Of a DNA stretch of 64,000 bases, positions 9,101 through 18,142 are shown piece after piece. Positions within the stretch are counted from its first letter, which is position 1, and the number at the start of each line of letters is the position of its first letter. Made by a program: the position numbers and the translations under genes. The notes beneath the pieces were generated by a model. It made no database searches, had not been told where the DNA came from, and saw nothing but the letters and a program-made list of their open reading frames with translations. The DNA is taken from positions 310,001-374,000 of the forward strand of contig NZ_CP013421.1 of the NCBI RefSeq assembly GCF_001718695.1, read 5' to 3'. This DNA comes from Burkholderia ubonensis. GTDB lineage: Bacteria; Pseudomonadota; Gammaproteobacteria; Burkholderiales; Burkholderiaceae.

Positions 9101-12100
9101 GGGTTGAGCGTCACGCTGTTGTAGTTCACCGTGCCGTCGGGGTTCTTGTCGTACTTAACCGCCTCATTCGACAGCGTTGACAGACCCGTCGAGAGTGAGC
9201 TCACGCCGGTCGACAGCGAGCTAGCCGTGGTCGACGTGGAGGTCGACAGTGACGCCACATTGCTGTTCGTCGTCGAGAGGCCCGTCGAGAGCGAACTCAC
9301 GCCGGTCGACAGCGAGCTGGCCGTCGTCGACGTGGAAGTCGACAGCGACGCAACGTTGCTGTTTGTCGTCGAGAGGCCCGTCGAGAGCGAACTCACCCCA
9401 GTCGACAGCGAGCTGGCCGTCGTCGACGTGGAGGTCGACAGCGACGCCACATTGCTGTTCGTCGTGGAGAGGCCCGTCGAGAGCGAGCTCACGCCAGTCG
9501 ACAGCGAGCTAGCCGTGGTCGACGTCGAGGTCGACAGTGACGCGACATTGCTGTTCGTCGTCGAGAGGCCCGTGGAGAGCGAACTCACCCCAGTCGACAG
9601 CGAGCTGGCCGTCGTCGACGTGGAAGTCGACAGCGACGCCACATTGCTGTTCGTCGTGGAGAGGCCCGTCGAGAGCGAGCTCACGCCGGTCGACAGCGAG
9701 CTGGCCGTGGTCGACGTCGAGGTCGACAGCGACGCCACATTGCTGTTCGTCGTGGAGAGGCCCGTCGAGAGCGAGCTCACGCCAGTCGACAGCGAGCTAG
9801 CCGTGGTCGACGTCGAGGTCGACAGTGACGCGACATTGCTGTTCGTCGTCGAGAGGCCCGTGGAGAGCGAACTCACCCCAGTCGACAGCGAGCTGGCCGT
9901 CGTCGACGTGGAAGTCGACAGCGACGCCACATTGCTGTTCGTCGTGGAGAGGCCCGTCGAGAGCGAGCTCACGCCGGTCGACAACGAGCTGGCCGTCGTC
10001 GACGTCGAGGTCGACAGCGACGCGACATTGCTGTTCGTCGTGGAGAGGCCCGTCGAGAGCGAGCTCACGCCGGTCGACAGCGAGCTGGCCGTCGTCGACG
10101 TCGAGGTCGACAGCGACGCCACATTGCTGTTCGTCGTGGAGAGGCCCGTCGAGAGCGAGCTCACGCCGGTCGACAGCGAGCTAGCCGTCGTCGACGTCGA
10201 GGTCGACAGCGAGGCGACGTTGCTGTTCGTCGTCGAGAGGCCCGTCGAGAGCGAACTCACCCCAGTCGACAGCGAGCTGGCCGTCGTCGATGTGGAAGTC
10301 GACAGCGACGCCACATTGCTGTTCGTCGTCGAGAGGCCCGTCGAGAGCGAACTCACGCCGGTCGACAGCGAGCTGGCCGTCGTCGACGTGGAAGTCGACA
10401 GCGACGCAACATTGCTGTTCGTCGTCGAGAGGCCCGTCGAGAGCGAGCTCACGCCGGTCGACAGCGAGCTGGCCGTCGTCGACGTCGAGGTCGACAGCGA
10501 CGCAACGTTGCTGTTTGTCGTGGAGACGCCCGTCGAGAGCGAGCTCACGCCAGTCGACAGTGACGCCACATTACTGTTCGTCGTGGAGAGGCCCGTCGAG
10601 AGCGAACTCACGCCGGTCGACAGCGAGCTGGCCGTCGTCGATGTGGAAGTCGACAGCGACGCCACATTGCTGTTCGTCGTCGAGAGGCCCGTCGAGAGCG
10701 AGCTCACGCCAGTCGACAGCGAGCTGGCCGTCGTCGACGTCGAGGTCGACAGCGATGCAATACCACTAGTGAGCGTGCTGGTTCCCGTCGACAGCGACGC
10801 GACCGTGCTGTTGGTGGTTGACAAGCCGGTCGACAGCGAACTGATCCCCGTAGAGGTCGAGGTAGACAGGCTACCGACCGCCTGGTCCGTCGCGAACAGC
10901 TGGCTGCCATTGACCGCATCGGTACTCGTCGCGCTCAGCTGACCCGCTGCCACGTTGGTGATTTGACGCTCCGCGCCCGGCGCACCCACGCTGACCACGC
11001 TCGTCGGTGCGGTGCCAGCAACCGCATATGACTGACCCGCGATCGTCGCGCTACTCACAGGGTTTGCCACACCAGTGACCGAGCCGGAACCCAACGCGAC
11101 GTCATTGGTATTGGTCGCTACTGCGCCCTGACCCAATGCCACCGCGCCAGCCTGCGCCGCGGTCGAGGTGTTGCCCAGCGCCACCGATCCGTTGCCATTC
11201 GCCGTATTCTGGAAGCCCAGTGCCACTGTGCCGCTTCCGTTTGCCGTGCCGTTCACACCCAGAGCAATCGCCCCTGCGCCGATAGCGACGTTCGGGTCGC
11301 CGATGGCCACTGCCCCATCGCCGCTTGCAGTATTGCCCACGCCGATCGATACCGCCTTGCCACCGGTAGCCACCGCGCTATTGCCCACCGCCACGGCGCC
11401 ATCGGAGCTGGCCGTTGCGCCAGCGCCCACCGCGACGCTGTTCGCGCCCGAACCTACTGAATTGATACCTGCTGCGAGTGCGCCTACGCCCGTCGCGCCG
11501 TCATTGGCGTAGTTGCCTTGCTGCACGCCGTTGTCGTTCACGCTGTAGTAGTGCGTCTTGCTCGTCGACACCACCGTGCTCAGCTGCGACACGTTGACCG
11601 CATCCGTGCCCGCCGTACCCGCCGCCACGTTGTGAATCTGCGTCGACGTGCCACCCGGGTTGAGCGTCACGCTGTTGTAGTTCACCGTGCCATCGGGGTT
11701 CTTGTCGTACTTAACCGCCTCATTCGACAACGTTGACAGGCCCGTCGAGAGCGAACTCACCCCAGTCGACAGCGAGCTGGCCGTCGTCGACGTGGAAGTC
11801 GACAGCGACGCCACGTTGCTGTTTGTCGTCGAGAGGCCCGTCGAGAGCGAACTCACCCCAGTCGACAGCGAGCTGGCCGTCGTCGACGTCGAGGTCGACA
11901 GCGACGCCACATTGCTGTTCGTCGTGGAGAGGCCCGTCGAGAGCGAGCTCACGCCGGTCGACAGCGAGCTAGCCGTCGTCGACGTCGAGGTCGACAGCGA
12001 GGCGACGTTGCTGTTCGTCGTCGAGAGGCCCGTCGAGAGCGAACTCACCCCAGTCGACAGCGAGCTGGCCGTCGTCGACGTCGAGGTCGACAGCGAGGCG

Positions 12101-15100
12101 ACGTTGCTGTTCGTCGTGGAGAGGCCCGTCGAGAGCGAGCTCACGCCGGTCGACAGCGAGCTGGCCGTCGTCGACGTCGAGGTCGACAACGACGCAACGT
12201 TGCTGTTCGTCGTGGAGAGGCCCGTCGAGAGCGAGCTCACGCCAGTCGACAGCGAGCTGGCCGTGGTCGACGTGGAGGTCGACAGCGACGCCACATTGCT
12301 GTTCGTCGTCGAGAGGCCCGTGGAGAGCGAACTCACGCCGGTCGACAGCGAGCTGGCCGTCGTCGACGTCGAGGTCGACAACGACGCCACGTTGCTGTTT
12401 GTCGTGGAGAGGCCCGTGGAGAGCGAACTCACGCCGGTCGACAGCGAGCTGGCCGTCGTCGACGTGGAAGTCGACAGCGACGCCACATTGCTGTTCGTCG
12501 TGGAGAGGCCCGTGGAGAGCGAGCTCACGCCGGTCGACAGCGAGCTGGCCGTCGTCGACGTCGAGGTCGACAGCGACGCAACGTTGCTGTTTGTCGTGGA
12601 GACGCCCGTCGAGAGCGAGCTCACGCCGGTCGACAGCGAGCTGGCCGTCGTCGACGTCGAGGTCGACAGCGATGCAATACCACTAGTGAGCGTGCTGGTT
12701 CCCGTCGACAGCGACGCGACCGTGCTGTTGGTGGTTGACAAGCCGGTCGACAGCGAACTGATCCCCGTAGAGGTCGAGGTAGACAGGCTACCGACCGCCT
12801 GGTCCGTCGCGAACAGCTGGCTGCCATTGACCGCATCGGTACTCGTCGCGCTCAGCTGACCCGCTGCCACGTTGGTGATTTGACGCTCCGCGCCCGGCGC
12901 ACCCACGCTGACCACGCTCGTCGGTGCGGTGCCAGCAACCGCATATGACTGACCCGCGATCGTCGCGCTACTCACAGGGTTTGCCACACCAGTGACCGAG
13001 CCGGAACCCAATGCGACGTCATTGGTATTGGTCGCTACTGCGCCCTGACCCAATGCCACCGCGCCAGCCTGCGCCGCGGTCGAGGTGTTGCCCAGCGCCA
13101 CCGATCCGTTGCCATTCGCCGTATTCTGGAAGCCCAGTGCCACTGCGCCGCTTCCGTTTGCCGTGCCGTTCACACCCAGAGCAATCGCCCCTGCGCCGAT
13201 AGCGACGTTCGGGTCGCCGATGGCCACTGCCCCATCGCCGCTTGCAGTATTGCCCACGCCGATCGATACCGCCTTGCCACCGGTAGCCACCGCGCTATTG
13301 CCCACCGCCACGGCGCCATCGGAGCTGGCCGTTGCGCCAGCGCCCACCGCGACGCTGTTCGCGCCCGAACCTACTGAATTGATACCTGCTGCGAGTGCGC
13401 CTACGCCCGTCGCGCCGTCATTGGCGTAGTTGCCTTGCTGCACGCCGTTGTCGTTCACGCTGTAGTAGTGCGTCTTGCTCGTCGACACCACCGTGCTCAG
13501 CTGCGACACGTTGACCGCATCCGTGCCCGCCGTACCCGCCGCCACGTTGTGAATCTGCGTCGACGTGCCACCCGGGTTGAGCGTCACGCTGTTGTAGTTC
13601 ACCGTGCCATCGGGGTTCTTGTCGTACTTAACCGCCTCATTCGACAACGTTGACAGGCCCGTCGAGAGCGAGCTCACGCCCGTGGACAGCGAGCTGGCCG
13701 TCGTCGACGCAGAAGTCGACAGCGACACCACATTGCTGTTCGTCGTGGAGAGGCCCGTCGCGAGGGAACTGATCCCAGTAGATACCGACGTTGACATGCT
13801 GCCAATCGCCTGGTTTGTCGCGTAAAGCTGGCTTCCGTTAACGGCGTCCGTGCTTGTGACGCTCAATTGACCCGCCGCCACATTCGTGATTTGGCGCTCG
13901 TTGCCCAGTGAGCCGACGCTCACAACGCTCGTCGGGGTTGCCCCGGCAAAACTGTATGCCGTTCCTCCAATGGTGGTGCCCGATGTCGGGTTTGCAATTG
14001 CCGTCGCTGAATTCGTGCCCAGAGCGATGTCATTTGCATGGCTTGCCGTGGCCCCAGAACCGACTGCAACGCCTCCAAACGATGTGGCTGTCGAGGCATT
14101 GCCGATCGCAATGCTTTGTGCGCCAGTTCCACTCGCTCCGTTGCCTAGAGCAACAGAGCTCGCCCCGGCCGCGATCGCATTCGTCCCTGCAGCCATTGCA
14201 TTGAGCCCAGATGCACCGTCATTGCCGTAGTTCCCCTGTTGGACACCGTTGTCGTTGACGCTGTAGTAACGCGTCTTGCTCGTCGATACTACTGTGCTCA
14301 GTTGCGACACGTTGACCGCGTCCGTGCCCGCCGTACCCGCCCCAACGTTATGGATTTGCGCGCTTGTCCCACCCGGGTTGAGCGTCACACTGTTGTAGTT
14401 CACCGTGCCATCAACGTTCTTGTCGTATTTGACGGCCTCACTCGACAGCGTGCTGACGCCGCTCGAAAGCGACGCAACATTGCTATTAACAGTACTCAAG
14501 CCCGTGGATAACGAACTGAGGCCAGTCGAGACGGATGCCACATTACTATTGGTGGTGCTCAAACCCGTGGACAACGAACTCATACCGGTCGACAGCCAAC
14601 TCGCGGTTGTGGATGTCGATGTCGACAGGGACGCGACCGCGCTGGTGCTTGTGCTAAACGTGGTCGACAGGTTCTCGATGGCAGAGTTGGTGGCAAACAG
14701 CTGCGAACCGTTGATGGCGTCTGTACTCGCGGCGCTGACCCGACCCGCGGCAACGTTGGTGATCTGACGTTCCATACCCGGTGCGCCGACGCTCACCACG
14801 CTTGTCGGTCCGGCACCGGCAAACGCGTAGGGTATACCGCCGATAGTAGTACCGGCTGTCGGATTCGGCACGGCCGTGATCGAGCTAGCCCCGAGCGCGA
14901 CGTCGTTGGCATTGATCGCGACCGCGCGCGGTCCAATAGCAACGCTGGCAGCGCCGACCGCTTGCGTTGCCGTGCCTAGGGCAATCGACCACGCTCCACT
15001 CGCCACTGTCGCAGCGGTGGCTGCTCCGTCCGATATCGCGGTCTGCGCTGACCCAATGGCGATCGAGTCCAGCCCCGCGAGGCCGTTCATAGTCGCGGTG

Positions 15101-15645
15101 CTGCCAATGCGCATTGAGAAAGTTCCACCCGAGATATCGGCGAGGCCGATTTGACCTCCGTTGACATATAACGAGCCCCCAAGGCTCAGGTTTGATGCCC
15201 AAGGTGGTGAACCATTGAGGTGGGTGCCATAGAAGGTTGAGTGCGTAGTCTGAGTCGATAGGTTGGCGTTGCACTCCGATTGTGTGACCTGCGACTGATA
15301 AGTGACTGCGCTGCCATCAAAAATTAAGGCGCAGGTCGGGTCGGTACCGTTGTTGACAAACAGCTGCGCGTTCGCAGACGACATCAAGCCAAAGCTCCCC
15401 AGCATAAGAGCGAATGGCATAGCAATCGCACGCTTTCCGAGAAACTGGTTATGCCGCGCTCCTCCAATCTCAAAAGTCCCGTAAGACGCTTCATATCCCA
15501 CCGCACTTGAAGCGCCTCCAAGGCGCGCATCTTGAACGCGGGTTGATTCACCACTCCGACCTTTACCATGTGACTTGTCGTTTTCCGATGTAGCGACAAA
15601 GGCGCCCAGCGCCTTATTCCATATGGTTCGATAGACCTTATTCAT
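6142..15645 (-). CDS. Giant trimeric autotransporter adhesin (YadA/Hep-Hag type)
   Basis: This 3167-residue surface adhesin starts at the ATG at 15645, [20 protein letters not shown], the classic extended signal peptide region. A hydrophobic core and ANAQ cleavage site follow at about residues 72-94. The passenger alternates YadA-like head repeats (AVGxxA, ALGxxS), neck motifs (ITNVAAGxxSxxSTDAxNGSQL) and Ser/Thr-rich SLST stalks. Six copies of a [14 protein letters not shown] module begin the heads. The last ~75 residues (from [15 protein letters not shown]) are the YadA membrane anchor, ending in aromatic W as usual for outer-membrane barrels. Trimers should project from the surface and mediate adhesion. 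At over 3000 residues it is long for the family because of internal duplication. Type Vc secretion is firm; the ligand is unknown. Confidence 0.95.
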   Translation of the reverse strand: MNKVYRTIWNKALGAFVATSENDKSHGKGRSGESTRVQDARLGGASSAVGYEASYGTFEIGGARHNQFLGKRAIAMPFALMLGSFGLMSSANAQLFVNNGTDPTCALIFDGSAVTYQSQVTQSECNANLSTQTTHSTFYGTHLNGSPPWASNLSLGGSLYVNGGQIGLADISGGTFSMRIGSTATMNGLAGLDSIAIGSAQTAISDGAATAATVASGAWSIALGTATQAVGAASVAIGPRAVAINANDVALGASSITAVPNPTAGTTIGGIPYAFAGAGPTSVVSVGAPGMERQITNVAAGRVSAASTDAINGSQLFATNSAIENLSTTFSTSTSAVASLSTSTSTTASWLSTGMSSLSTGLSTTNSNVASVSTGLSSLSTGLSTVNSNVASLSSGVSTLSSEAVKYDKNVDGTVNYNSVTLNPGGTSAQIHNVGAGTAGTDAVNVSQLSTVVSTSKTRYYSVNDNGVQQGNYGNDGASGLNAMAAGTNAIAAGASSVALGNGASGTGAQSIAIGNASTATSFGGVAVGSGATASHANDIALGTNSATAIANPTSGTTIGGTAYSFAGATPTSVVSVGSLGNERQITNVAAGQLSVTSTDAVNGSQLYATNQAIGSMSTSVSTGISSLATGLSTTNSNVVSLSTSASTTASSLSTGVSSLSTGLSTLSNEAVKYDKNPDGTVNYNSVTLNPGGTSTQIHNVAAGTAGTDAVNVSQLSTVVSTSKTHYYSVNDNGVQQGNYANDGATGVGALAAGINSVGSGANSVAVGAGATASSDGAVAVGNSAVATGGKAVSIGVGNTASGDGAVAIGDPNVAIGAGAIALGVNGTANGSGAVALGFQNTANGNGSVALGNTSTAAQAGAVALGQGAVATNTNDVALGSGSVTGVANPVSSATIAGQSYAVAGTAPTSVVSVGAPGAERQITNVAAGQLSATSTDAVNGSQLFATDQAVGSLSTSTSTGISSLSTGLSTTNSTVASLSTGTSTLTSGIASLSTSTSTTASSLSTGVSSLSTGVSTTNSNVASLSTSTSTTASSLSTGVSSLSTGLSTTNSNVASLSTSTSTTASSLSTGVSSLSTGLSTTNSNVASLSTSTSTTASSLSTGVSSLSTGLSTTNSNVASLSTSTSTTASSLSTGVSSLSTGLSTTNSNVASLSTSTSTTASSLSTGVSSLSTGLSTTNSNVASLSTSTSTTASSLSTGVSSLSTGLSTTNSNVASLSTSTSTTASSLSTGVSSLSTGLSTTNSNVASLSTSTSTTASSLSTGVSSLSTGLSTTNSNVASLSTSTSTTASSLSTGVSSLSTGLSTLSNEAVKYDKNPDGTVNYNSVTLNPGGTSTQIHNVAAGTAGTDAVNVSQLSTVVSTSKTHYYSVNDNGVQQGNYANDGATGVGALAAGINSVGSGANSVAVGAGATASSDGAVAVGNSAVATGGKAVSIGVGNTASGDGAVAIGDPNVAIGAGAIALGVNGTANGSGTVALGFQNTANGNGSVALGNTSTAAQAGAVALGQGAVATNTNDVALGSGSVTGVANPVSSATIAGQSYAVAGTAPTSVVSVGAPGAERQITNVAAGQLSATSTDAVNGSQLFATDQAVGSLSTSTSTGISSLSTGLSTTNSTVASLSTGTSTLTSGIASLSTSTSTTASSLSTGVSSLSTGLSTTNSNVASLSTSTSTTASSLSTGVSSLSTGLSTTNSNVASLSTGVSSLSTGVSTTNSNVASLSTSTSTTASSLSTGVSSLSTGLSTTNSNVASLSTSTSTTASSLSTGVSSLSTGLSTTNSNVASLSTSTSTTASSLSTGVSSLSTGLSTTNSNVASLSTSTSTTASSLSTGVSSLSTGLSTTNSNVASLSTSTSTTASSLSTGVSSLSTGLSTTNSNVASLSTSTSTTASSLSTGVSSLSTGLSTTNSNVASLSTSTSTTASSLSTGVSSLSTGLSTTNSNVASLSTSTSTTASSLSTGVSSLSTGLSTTNSNVASLSTSTSTTASSLSTGVSSLSTGLSTTNSNVASLSTSTSTTASSLSTGVSSLSTGLSTTNSNVASLSTSTSTTASSLSTGVSSLSTGLSTTNSNVASLSTSTSTTASSLSTGVSSLSTGLSTTNSNVASLSTSTSTTASSLSTGVSSLSTGLSTTNSNVASLSTSTSTTASSLSTGVSSLSTGLSTLSNEAVKYDKNPDGTVNYNSVTLNPGGTAAQIHNVEAGTAATDAVNVSQLSTVVAANKTHYYSVNDNGVQQANYNNDGATGVNALAAGTNASASGTSSVAVGDGAYASSGGAVAVGNNATAMGGKAVSIGVGNTASGDGAVAIGDPNVAVGTGAFAAGANNRALGNGAVAVGNLNQANGDGAVALGNTSVAGQAGAVALGQSAVATNANDVALGSGSVTAAPVPTAGTTIGGTAYTFAGATPTSVVSVGAPGAERQITNLAAGQVSATSTDAINGSQLFATNTAIGSLSTSASTGISSLSTGLSTTNSNVASLSTSTSTTASSLSTGLSTTNSNVASLSTSTSTTASSLSTGLSTTNSTVTSLSTSASTTASSLSTGVSSLSTGLSTTNSNVASLSTGLSTTNSNVASLSTGLSTTNSNVASLSTGLSTTNSNVSSLSTSSSTGIASVSTTVSTLGSQTVKYDTNPDGTVNYNSVTLNPGGTPTQIHNVAAGTAGTDAVNVSQLSTVVSTSKTHYYSVNDNGVQQGNYANDGATGLNALAAGTNASASGADSVAIGNGANASLAGAVALGAGSVTAVANPTATGTIGGVTYSYAGTSPTSVVSVGAPGAERQITNVAAGRVSATSTDAINGSQLYATNEAIGSLSTSTSTSVSSLSTGISSLSTGLSTTNSTVSSLSTSTSTTVSSLSTGVSSLSTGLSTTNSNVSSLSTSTSTGIGSLSTGLSTTNSTVASLSTTFSTSTSAVASLSTSTSTTTSSLSTGVSSLSTGLSTTNSTVSSLSTSTSTGFVSLSTVISSSKTHYYGVNDNGVQQANYNNDGATGVNALAAGVAASASGTDSLAVGHGANASANGATVIGANALGTGVGSVALGQNATASAPNSVALGSGSVASEANTVSLGSAGNERRLTNVAPGVNPTDGVNMSQLNSVRNDIGSVARKAYSGVAGAVALTMIPDVDLGKSFMIGIGSGSYQGYAAAAIGFTARLTDNLKLRGGASLSGSGTTFGVGIGYQW
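9175..10755 (-). repeat. 96-bp coding repeat array, long stalk
   Basis: About sixteen tandem copies of a 96-bp unit encode a 32-residue stalk repeat of the form [20 protein letters not shown] plus 12 more residues. Copies differ only by scattered, mostly silent changes, and one copy near 10530-10580 is shortened. Unit length is a multiple of three, so gain or loss of units would alter stalk length without breaking the frame. Confidence 0.9.
10715..11755 (-). repeat. Near-identical 1-kb duplicated head module, copy 2
   Basis: This segment matches 12632-13672 at a constant offset of 1917 bp, with only a few single-base differences (for example actgtgccg here against actgcgccg there). It covers neck, head and connector. 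Together with the adjoining stalk repeats it forms a large recent tandem duplication inside the adhesin gene. Confidence 0.9.
11735..12670 (-). repeat. 96-bp coding repeat array, second stalk
   Basis: About nine to ten further copies of the same 96-bp, 32-residue SLST unit as at 9175-10755. The two arrays are separated by a head-plus-neck module. Hydrophobic positions in the unit fall as three heptads and one eleven-residue step (7+7+7+11=32), which fits a trimeric coiled coil with changing supercoil; that reading is inference. Confidence 0.85.
12632..13672 (-). repeat. Near-identical 1-kb duplicated head module, copy 1
   Basis: Partner of 10715-11755, offset 1917 bp. Any short-read assembly of this region should be treated with caution because both the head copies and the flanking 96-bp arrays are longer than typical short reads. 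Confidence 0.9.
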
Positions 15646-15681
15646 ATGCCACCCATTCTCCAGGTACGAACTTGTCCAGCC

Positions 15682-15699
15682 CTCCAAAACATTTTGGAG
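15682..15699. promoter_or_regulatory. Palindrome upstream of the adhesin gene
   Basis: CTCCAAAA-CA-TTTTGGAG is a perfect 8-bp inverted repeat lying 37 nt upstream of the adhesin ATG. A second inverted repeat, TCCGAG...CTCGGA at 15721-15741, lies between it and the stop of the preceding gene. They could be operator sites or 5' leader hairpins; neither has a clear terminator T-tract in the adhesin direction. Confidence 0.45.
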
Positions 15700-15747
15700 T
15701 GCTTATCACTAAGCAGTGTTTCCGAGATGATTGAACTCGGATCGTGC

Positions 15748-16221
15748 CTAACCCAGACCTAACCAGCGACGCAACTCATCTCCGTGCTCCCTCCCCAGCA
15801 CTCGCAATGATTTGGTAAGTTCTCGAACTTGGTTTTCGATTGTCTGATCATCGGAATGGCCACTTGACTCCGGTTCTCTTAGGGGCACATGGCTATTCCC
15901 ACTCCCTGTTCCTGGCAGACACTCTTCCATTCCGACGCCGATAGCAGACGCGGTGCCATAGAATCCCTGCGCCAATCCGGCGTCATATGCCTGCGTCGCC
16001 TGCGACACCCATTCAGGCAGGTGGAGGGCCACCAGCAGGTGCGCGCACCGACGCAGCCCTTCCAGCCAGTCTTCAGCGCGGTCCATACTCGGCGCGGACT
16101 CGCCGCACCGTCCCAAGCAGTCCGACAACGCCTGCAGCACGTCGCCGCCGGCCTCACCCGCCAGATTCAGCTCCTTGCCAGGTATCGGTTTCCATTTGGT
16201 TGGTCTTGCCATCGCGCTCAT
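15748..16221 (-). CDS. Hypothetical cytoplasmic protein upstream of the adhesin
   Basis: The protein is about 157 residues from the ATG at 16221 (MSAMARPTKWKPIPGKEL); an ATG at 16212 is also possible. A longer frame to 16305 would overlap the preceding EAL-like gene by 40 nt and adds only Arg/Ala-rich sequence, so it is rejected. Helical content looks high (CLGRCGES, LEGLRRCAHLLVALHLPEWV, QVRELTKSLRVLGREHG). There is no signal peptide or membrane segment. I do not recognise the family. It lies 44 nt downstream of the EAL-like gene and about 100 nt upstream of the adhesin, in the same direction, which suggests a regulatory or accessory role. Confidence 0.6.
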   Translation of the reverse strand: MSAMARPTKWKPIPGKELNLAGEAGGDVLQALSDCLGRCGESAPSMDRAEDWLEGLRRCAHLLVALHLPEWVSQATQAYDAGLAQGFYGTASAIGVGMEECLPGTGSGNSHVPLREPESSGHSDDQTIENQVRELTKSLRVLGREHGDELRRWLGLG

Positions 16222-16265
16222 TCCGTGTGTTTTCGTTCTGCTGCTTCCGGACAGGCTTTCCCTCG

Positions 16266-16973
16266 CTAGGGCGCGCCCGGCTCGTCTCGCGCGGGCTGCA
16301 CCCAAGGCGCCCCGGCGCGCGCGGCCACGCTCAGGTCCTGCGGCCCTCTCACCCCCGTCAGCACCACCGCTTCTGTGGCGACATCCGATGCCAGGCGAAT
16401 CAACCGGCTCAATTGCTCCAGCCCCGCGTCCGCCTGCCGTGCCTCAGTCAACAGCGATGGGTCAAACTTCACAATGTCTGGATGACCGATCGCAATGTCG
16501 GCACGCATCCCGTACGCGACGCCGTACCCGTCGATTGCGATCCGGCAACCGGCGCGCCGGATGAACTGCACAAACTCGCGCGAGACGTGTGACGTTTCCG
16601 GGACCTCGACGATCAGCCGTTTCGCCACATCCGTCTCGACCTCCAATTCCAGGAGCGCCGCAGTCCAGGCCGAGTCAAATCCGTCGCATTGAAAATTCAC
16701 GCCCACGATCTCGTCCGGGTGATCCCTTAAAAACTGGATTACCCGTCGCAACACGTAGCGTTCAAATGTCGAAACCAGATTCAGACGCGTCAGCGCAGGG
16801 AGCAGAGCAGAGGCGGCCCGCCATTGACCATCGGCGACGGGAATGCGCGCGAGGCATTCGCGATACAGCACATCGTTCGGATCGTCAGCGCGATGGATTC
16901 GCGAAAAATGCAGTTGGATACGATGCGTGCGCATCGCATCCCATATCTGCTCCGCCACCCTCATGTCGGTCAT
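16266..16973 (-). CDS. Degenerate EAL-domain protein (likely non-catalytic)
   Basis: The 235-residue protein is a single EAL domain. Recognisable positions are LYRECLARI (E39, the EAL glutamate), GVNFQCD (N93), IVEVPET (E123, E126), AIDGYGVAYG (D148) and IVKFDPSLL (K169, D171). However, the usual DDFG is DGYG, and the AEGVE motif is LTGVR (residues 205-209), so both its metal/catalytic glutamates are missing. The domain should bind c-di-GMP or act through partners rather than hydrolyse it. It starts the minus-strand series that leads to the adhesin and so could couple c-di-GMP level to adhesin production. That link is inferred from position. Confidence 0.8.
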   Translation of the reverse strand: MTDMRVAEQIWDAMRTHRIQLHFSRIHRADDPNDVLYRECLARIPVADGQWRAASALLPALTRLNLVSTFERYVLRRVIQFLRDHPDEIVGVNFQCDGFDSAWTAALLELEVETDVAKRLIVEVPETSHVSREFVQFIRRAGCRIAIDGYGVAYGMRADIAIGHPDIVKFDPSLLTEARQADAGLEQLSRLIRLASDVATEAVVLTGVRGPQDLSVAARAGAPWVQPARDEPGAP

Positions 16974-17475
16974 CGCCGAACCCCTGTCGGTAAGGACTTC
17001 TCGTTAGCTCTACGATTGCGCAAGGCCTGCTTTGAATGCGCTCCCGCGGGGGCTGGAGATCCGTGCCGGAAAAAGGGTCGTTTGTTGCAGAGTTACAAAA
17101 AATCACGATTTGTCCCTGCGGAGGCCCGCCGGACAAGGGGTTGTCGACTGAAAGCATTGAAAGACAAAAACGACCGTTTATGTCCAGTAGAATTTGGCCG
17201 TGATTCAAACAGTTTTACGATCCTTAACAGTCGCCTGCTTTGGATCAAACTTTTCCGCTGCTTCGCCGATGATGGAGCATGCAACGCGTTGCACGTTGCG
17301 GGCGTGCAGGCCGCAATTGATATCCGTTTGATCTGGCCTTCCAGTCATACGTTGCCATGGTTTAAACGAGAATGATTTACGTGTCTGAGTTTTTTGTTGT
17401 CCTTATTTATTCATACGGAATTGCTCGCTTTGTATTTGTCACAAGCTTCAATCTCAGCCGTCTGGAATCCTTGTC
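16974..17475. other. Divergent intergenic region of the adhesin locus
   Basis: These 500 bp separate the minus-strand EAL-adhesin series from the plus-strand recombinase series. No convincing gene is seen. The stretch from about 17090 is AT-richer than its surroundings and should carry both promoters. A small palindrome GCAACGCGTTGC lies at about 17280-17291. Confidence 0.5.
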
Positions 17476-18099
17476 ATGAAGGTCGGATATGCTCGTGTGT
17501 CGACCGATGAACAAGATCTGGCGCTCCAGATTGATGCGCTGCACGATGCGCGATGCGATGCCTTGTTCACCGACCAGGGCGTCTCTGGCGCCGTATTCGA
17601 CCGGCCCGGACTCGACTCCGCGCTCGCCACGCTTCAGCCCGGTGACGCACTTGTCGTCTGGCGGCTTGATCGACTCGGTCGATCGCTCAGCAAGCTCGTC
17701 GAACTGATCGAGCGGCTCAACAAACGCGGCGTGGAGTTCATCTCCTTGATGGAATCCATCAATACGCAGTCGTCGGGGGGCGTGCTGGTGTTTCACGTGC
17801 TCGCCGCACTGGCCGAGTTCGAGAAGCGCCTCATCAGCGAACGCACGCGCGCGGGACTTGCTGCGGCGCGCGCGCGCGGGCAACGCCTCGGGCGTCGGCA
17901 CTCACTCGACCCAGGGCAGCGCCAGCGTGCGCTGGAGATGCTCCAGACCTGCTCGTTGACCGAAGTCGCACGCGAATTCGACGTTCATACCCGCACGCTC
18001 AAGCGCCTCGTCCAGGAACACACTGCCTCAACCGAGTCAGCTGAACCAATCGCGCCCATCGATCCGAGCGGTGAGACCGGGGGAGATCGAGAATCCTGA
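17476..18099 (+). CDS. Serine recombinase (resolvase/invertase family)
   Basis: This 207-residue protein has the N-terminal catalytic domain MKVGYARVSTDEQDLALQID, with catalytic Ser9 in RVST, and the arginines of VVWRLDRLGRS (about 61-70). The E-helix follows (ALAEFEKRLISERTRAGLAAAR, about 118-139), and a C-terminal helix-turn-helix (SLTEVAREFDVHTRTLKRLV). Length and layout fit Hin/Gin-type invertases and Tn3-type resolvases. It is not surrounded by transposase genes; it lies between the adhesin operon and the glycosyltransferase/protease pair. A role in DNA inversion or in resolving the locus is possible, but no pair of inverted crossover sites was found. Start supported by position and by the conserved first residues. 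Confidence 0.9.
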   Translation: MKVGYARVSTDEQDLALQIDALHDARCDALFTDQGVSGAVFDRPGLDSALATLQPGDALVVWRLDRLGRSLSKLVELIERLNKRGVEFISLMESINTQSSGGVLVFHVLAALAEFEKRLISERTRAGLAAARARGQRLGRRHSLDPGQRQRALEMLQTCSLTEVAREFDVHTRTLKRLVQEHTASTESAEPIAPIDPSGETGGDRES

Positions 18100-18129
18100 A
18101 CTGACTCGATGTCTCCCGGTTTTCTTCTT
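18076..18129 (+). terminator. Terminator or attenuator overlapping the recombinase stop
   Basis: An imperfect hairpin pairs 18076-18091 (ACCGGG...TCGAG) with 18105-18120 (CTCGA...CCCGGT) and is followed by a T-rich run at 18121-18136. It spans the recombinase stop codon and ends just before the glycosyltransferase start, so it may attenuate the downstream genes. Confidence 0.6.
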
Positions 18130-18142
18130 TTTCTCTTAGATC

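Noticed and set aside
9175..12670. Regularly spaced repeats that could be mistaken for a CRISPR array
   Set aside because: The 96-bp units are contiguous with no unique spacers and are in frame in the adhesin gene.
9131..12859. Very long plus-strand open frames (about 600 and 390 codons) of the form [20 protein letters not shown]
   Set aside because: They are exact antisense shadows of the 96-bp stalk repeats of the adhesin; repetition and GC bias keep stop codons out.
16824..17375. A 183-codon plus-strand frame in the divergent region
   Set aside because: Begins antisense to the EAL-like gene and has no ribosome binding site or recognisable domain.
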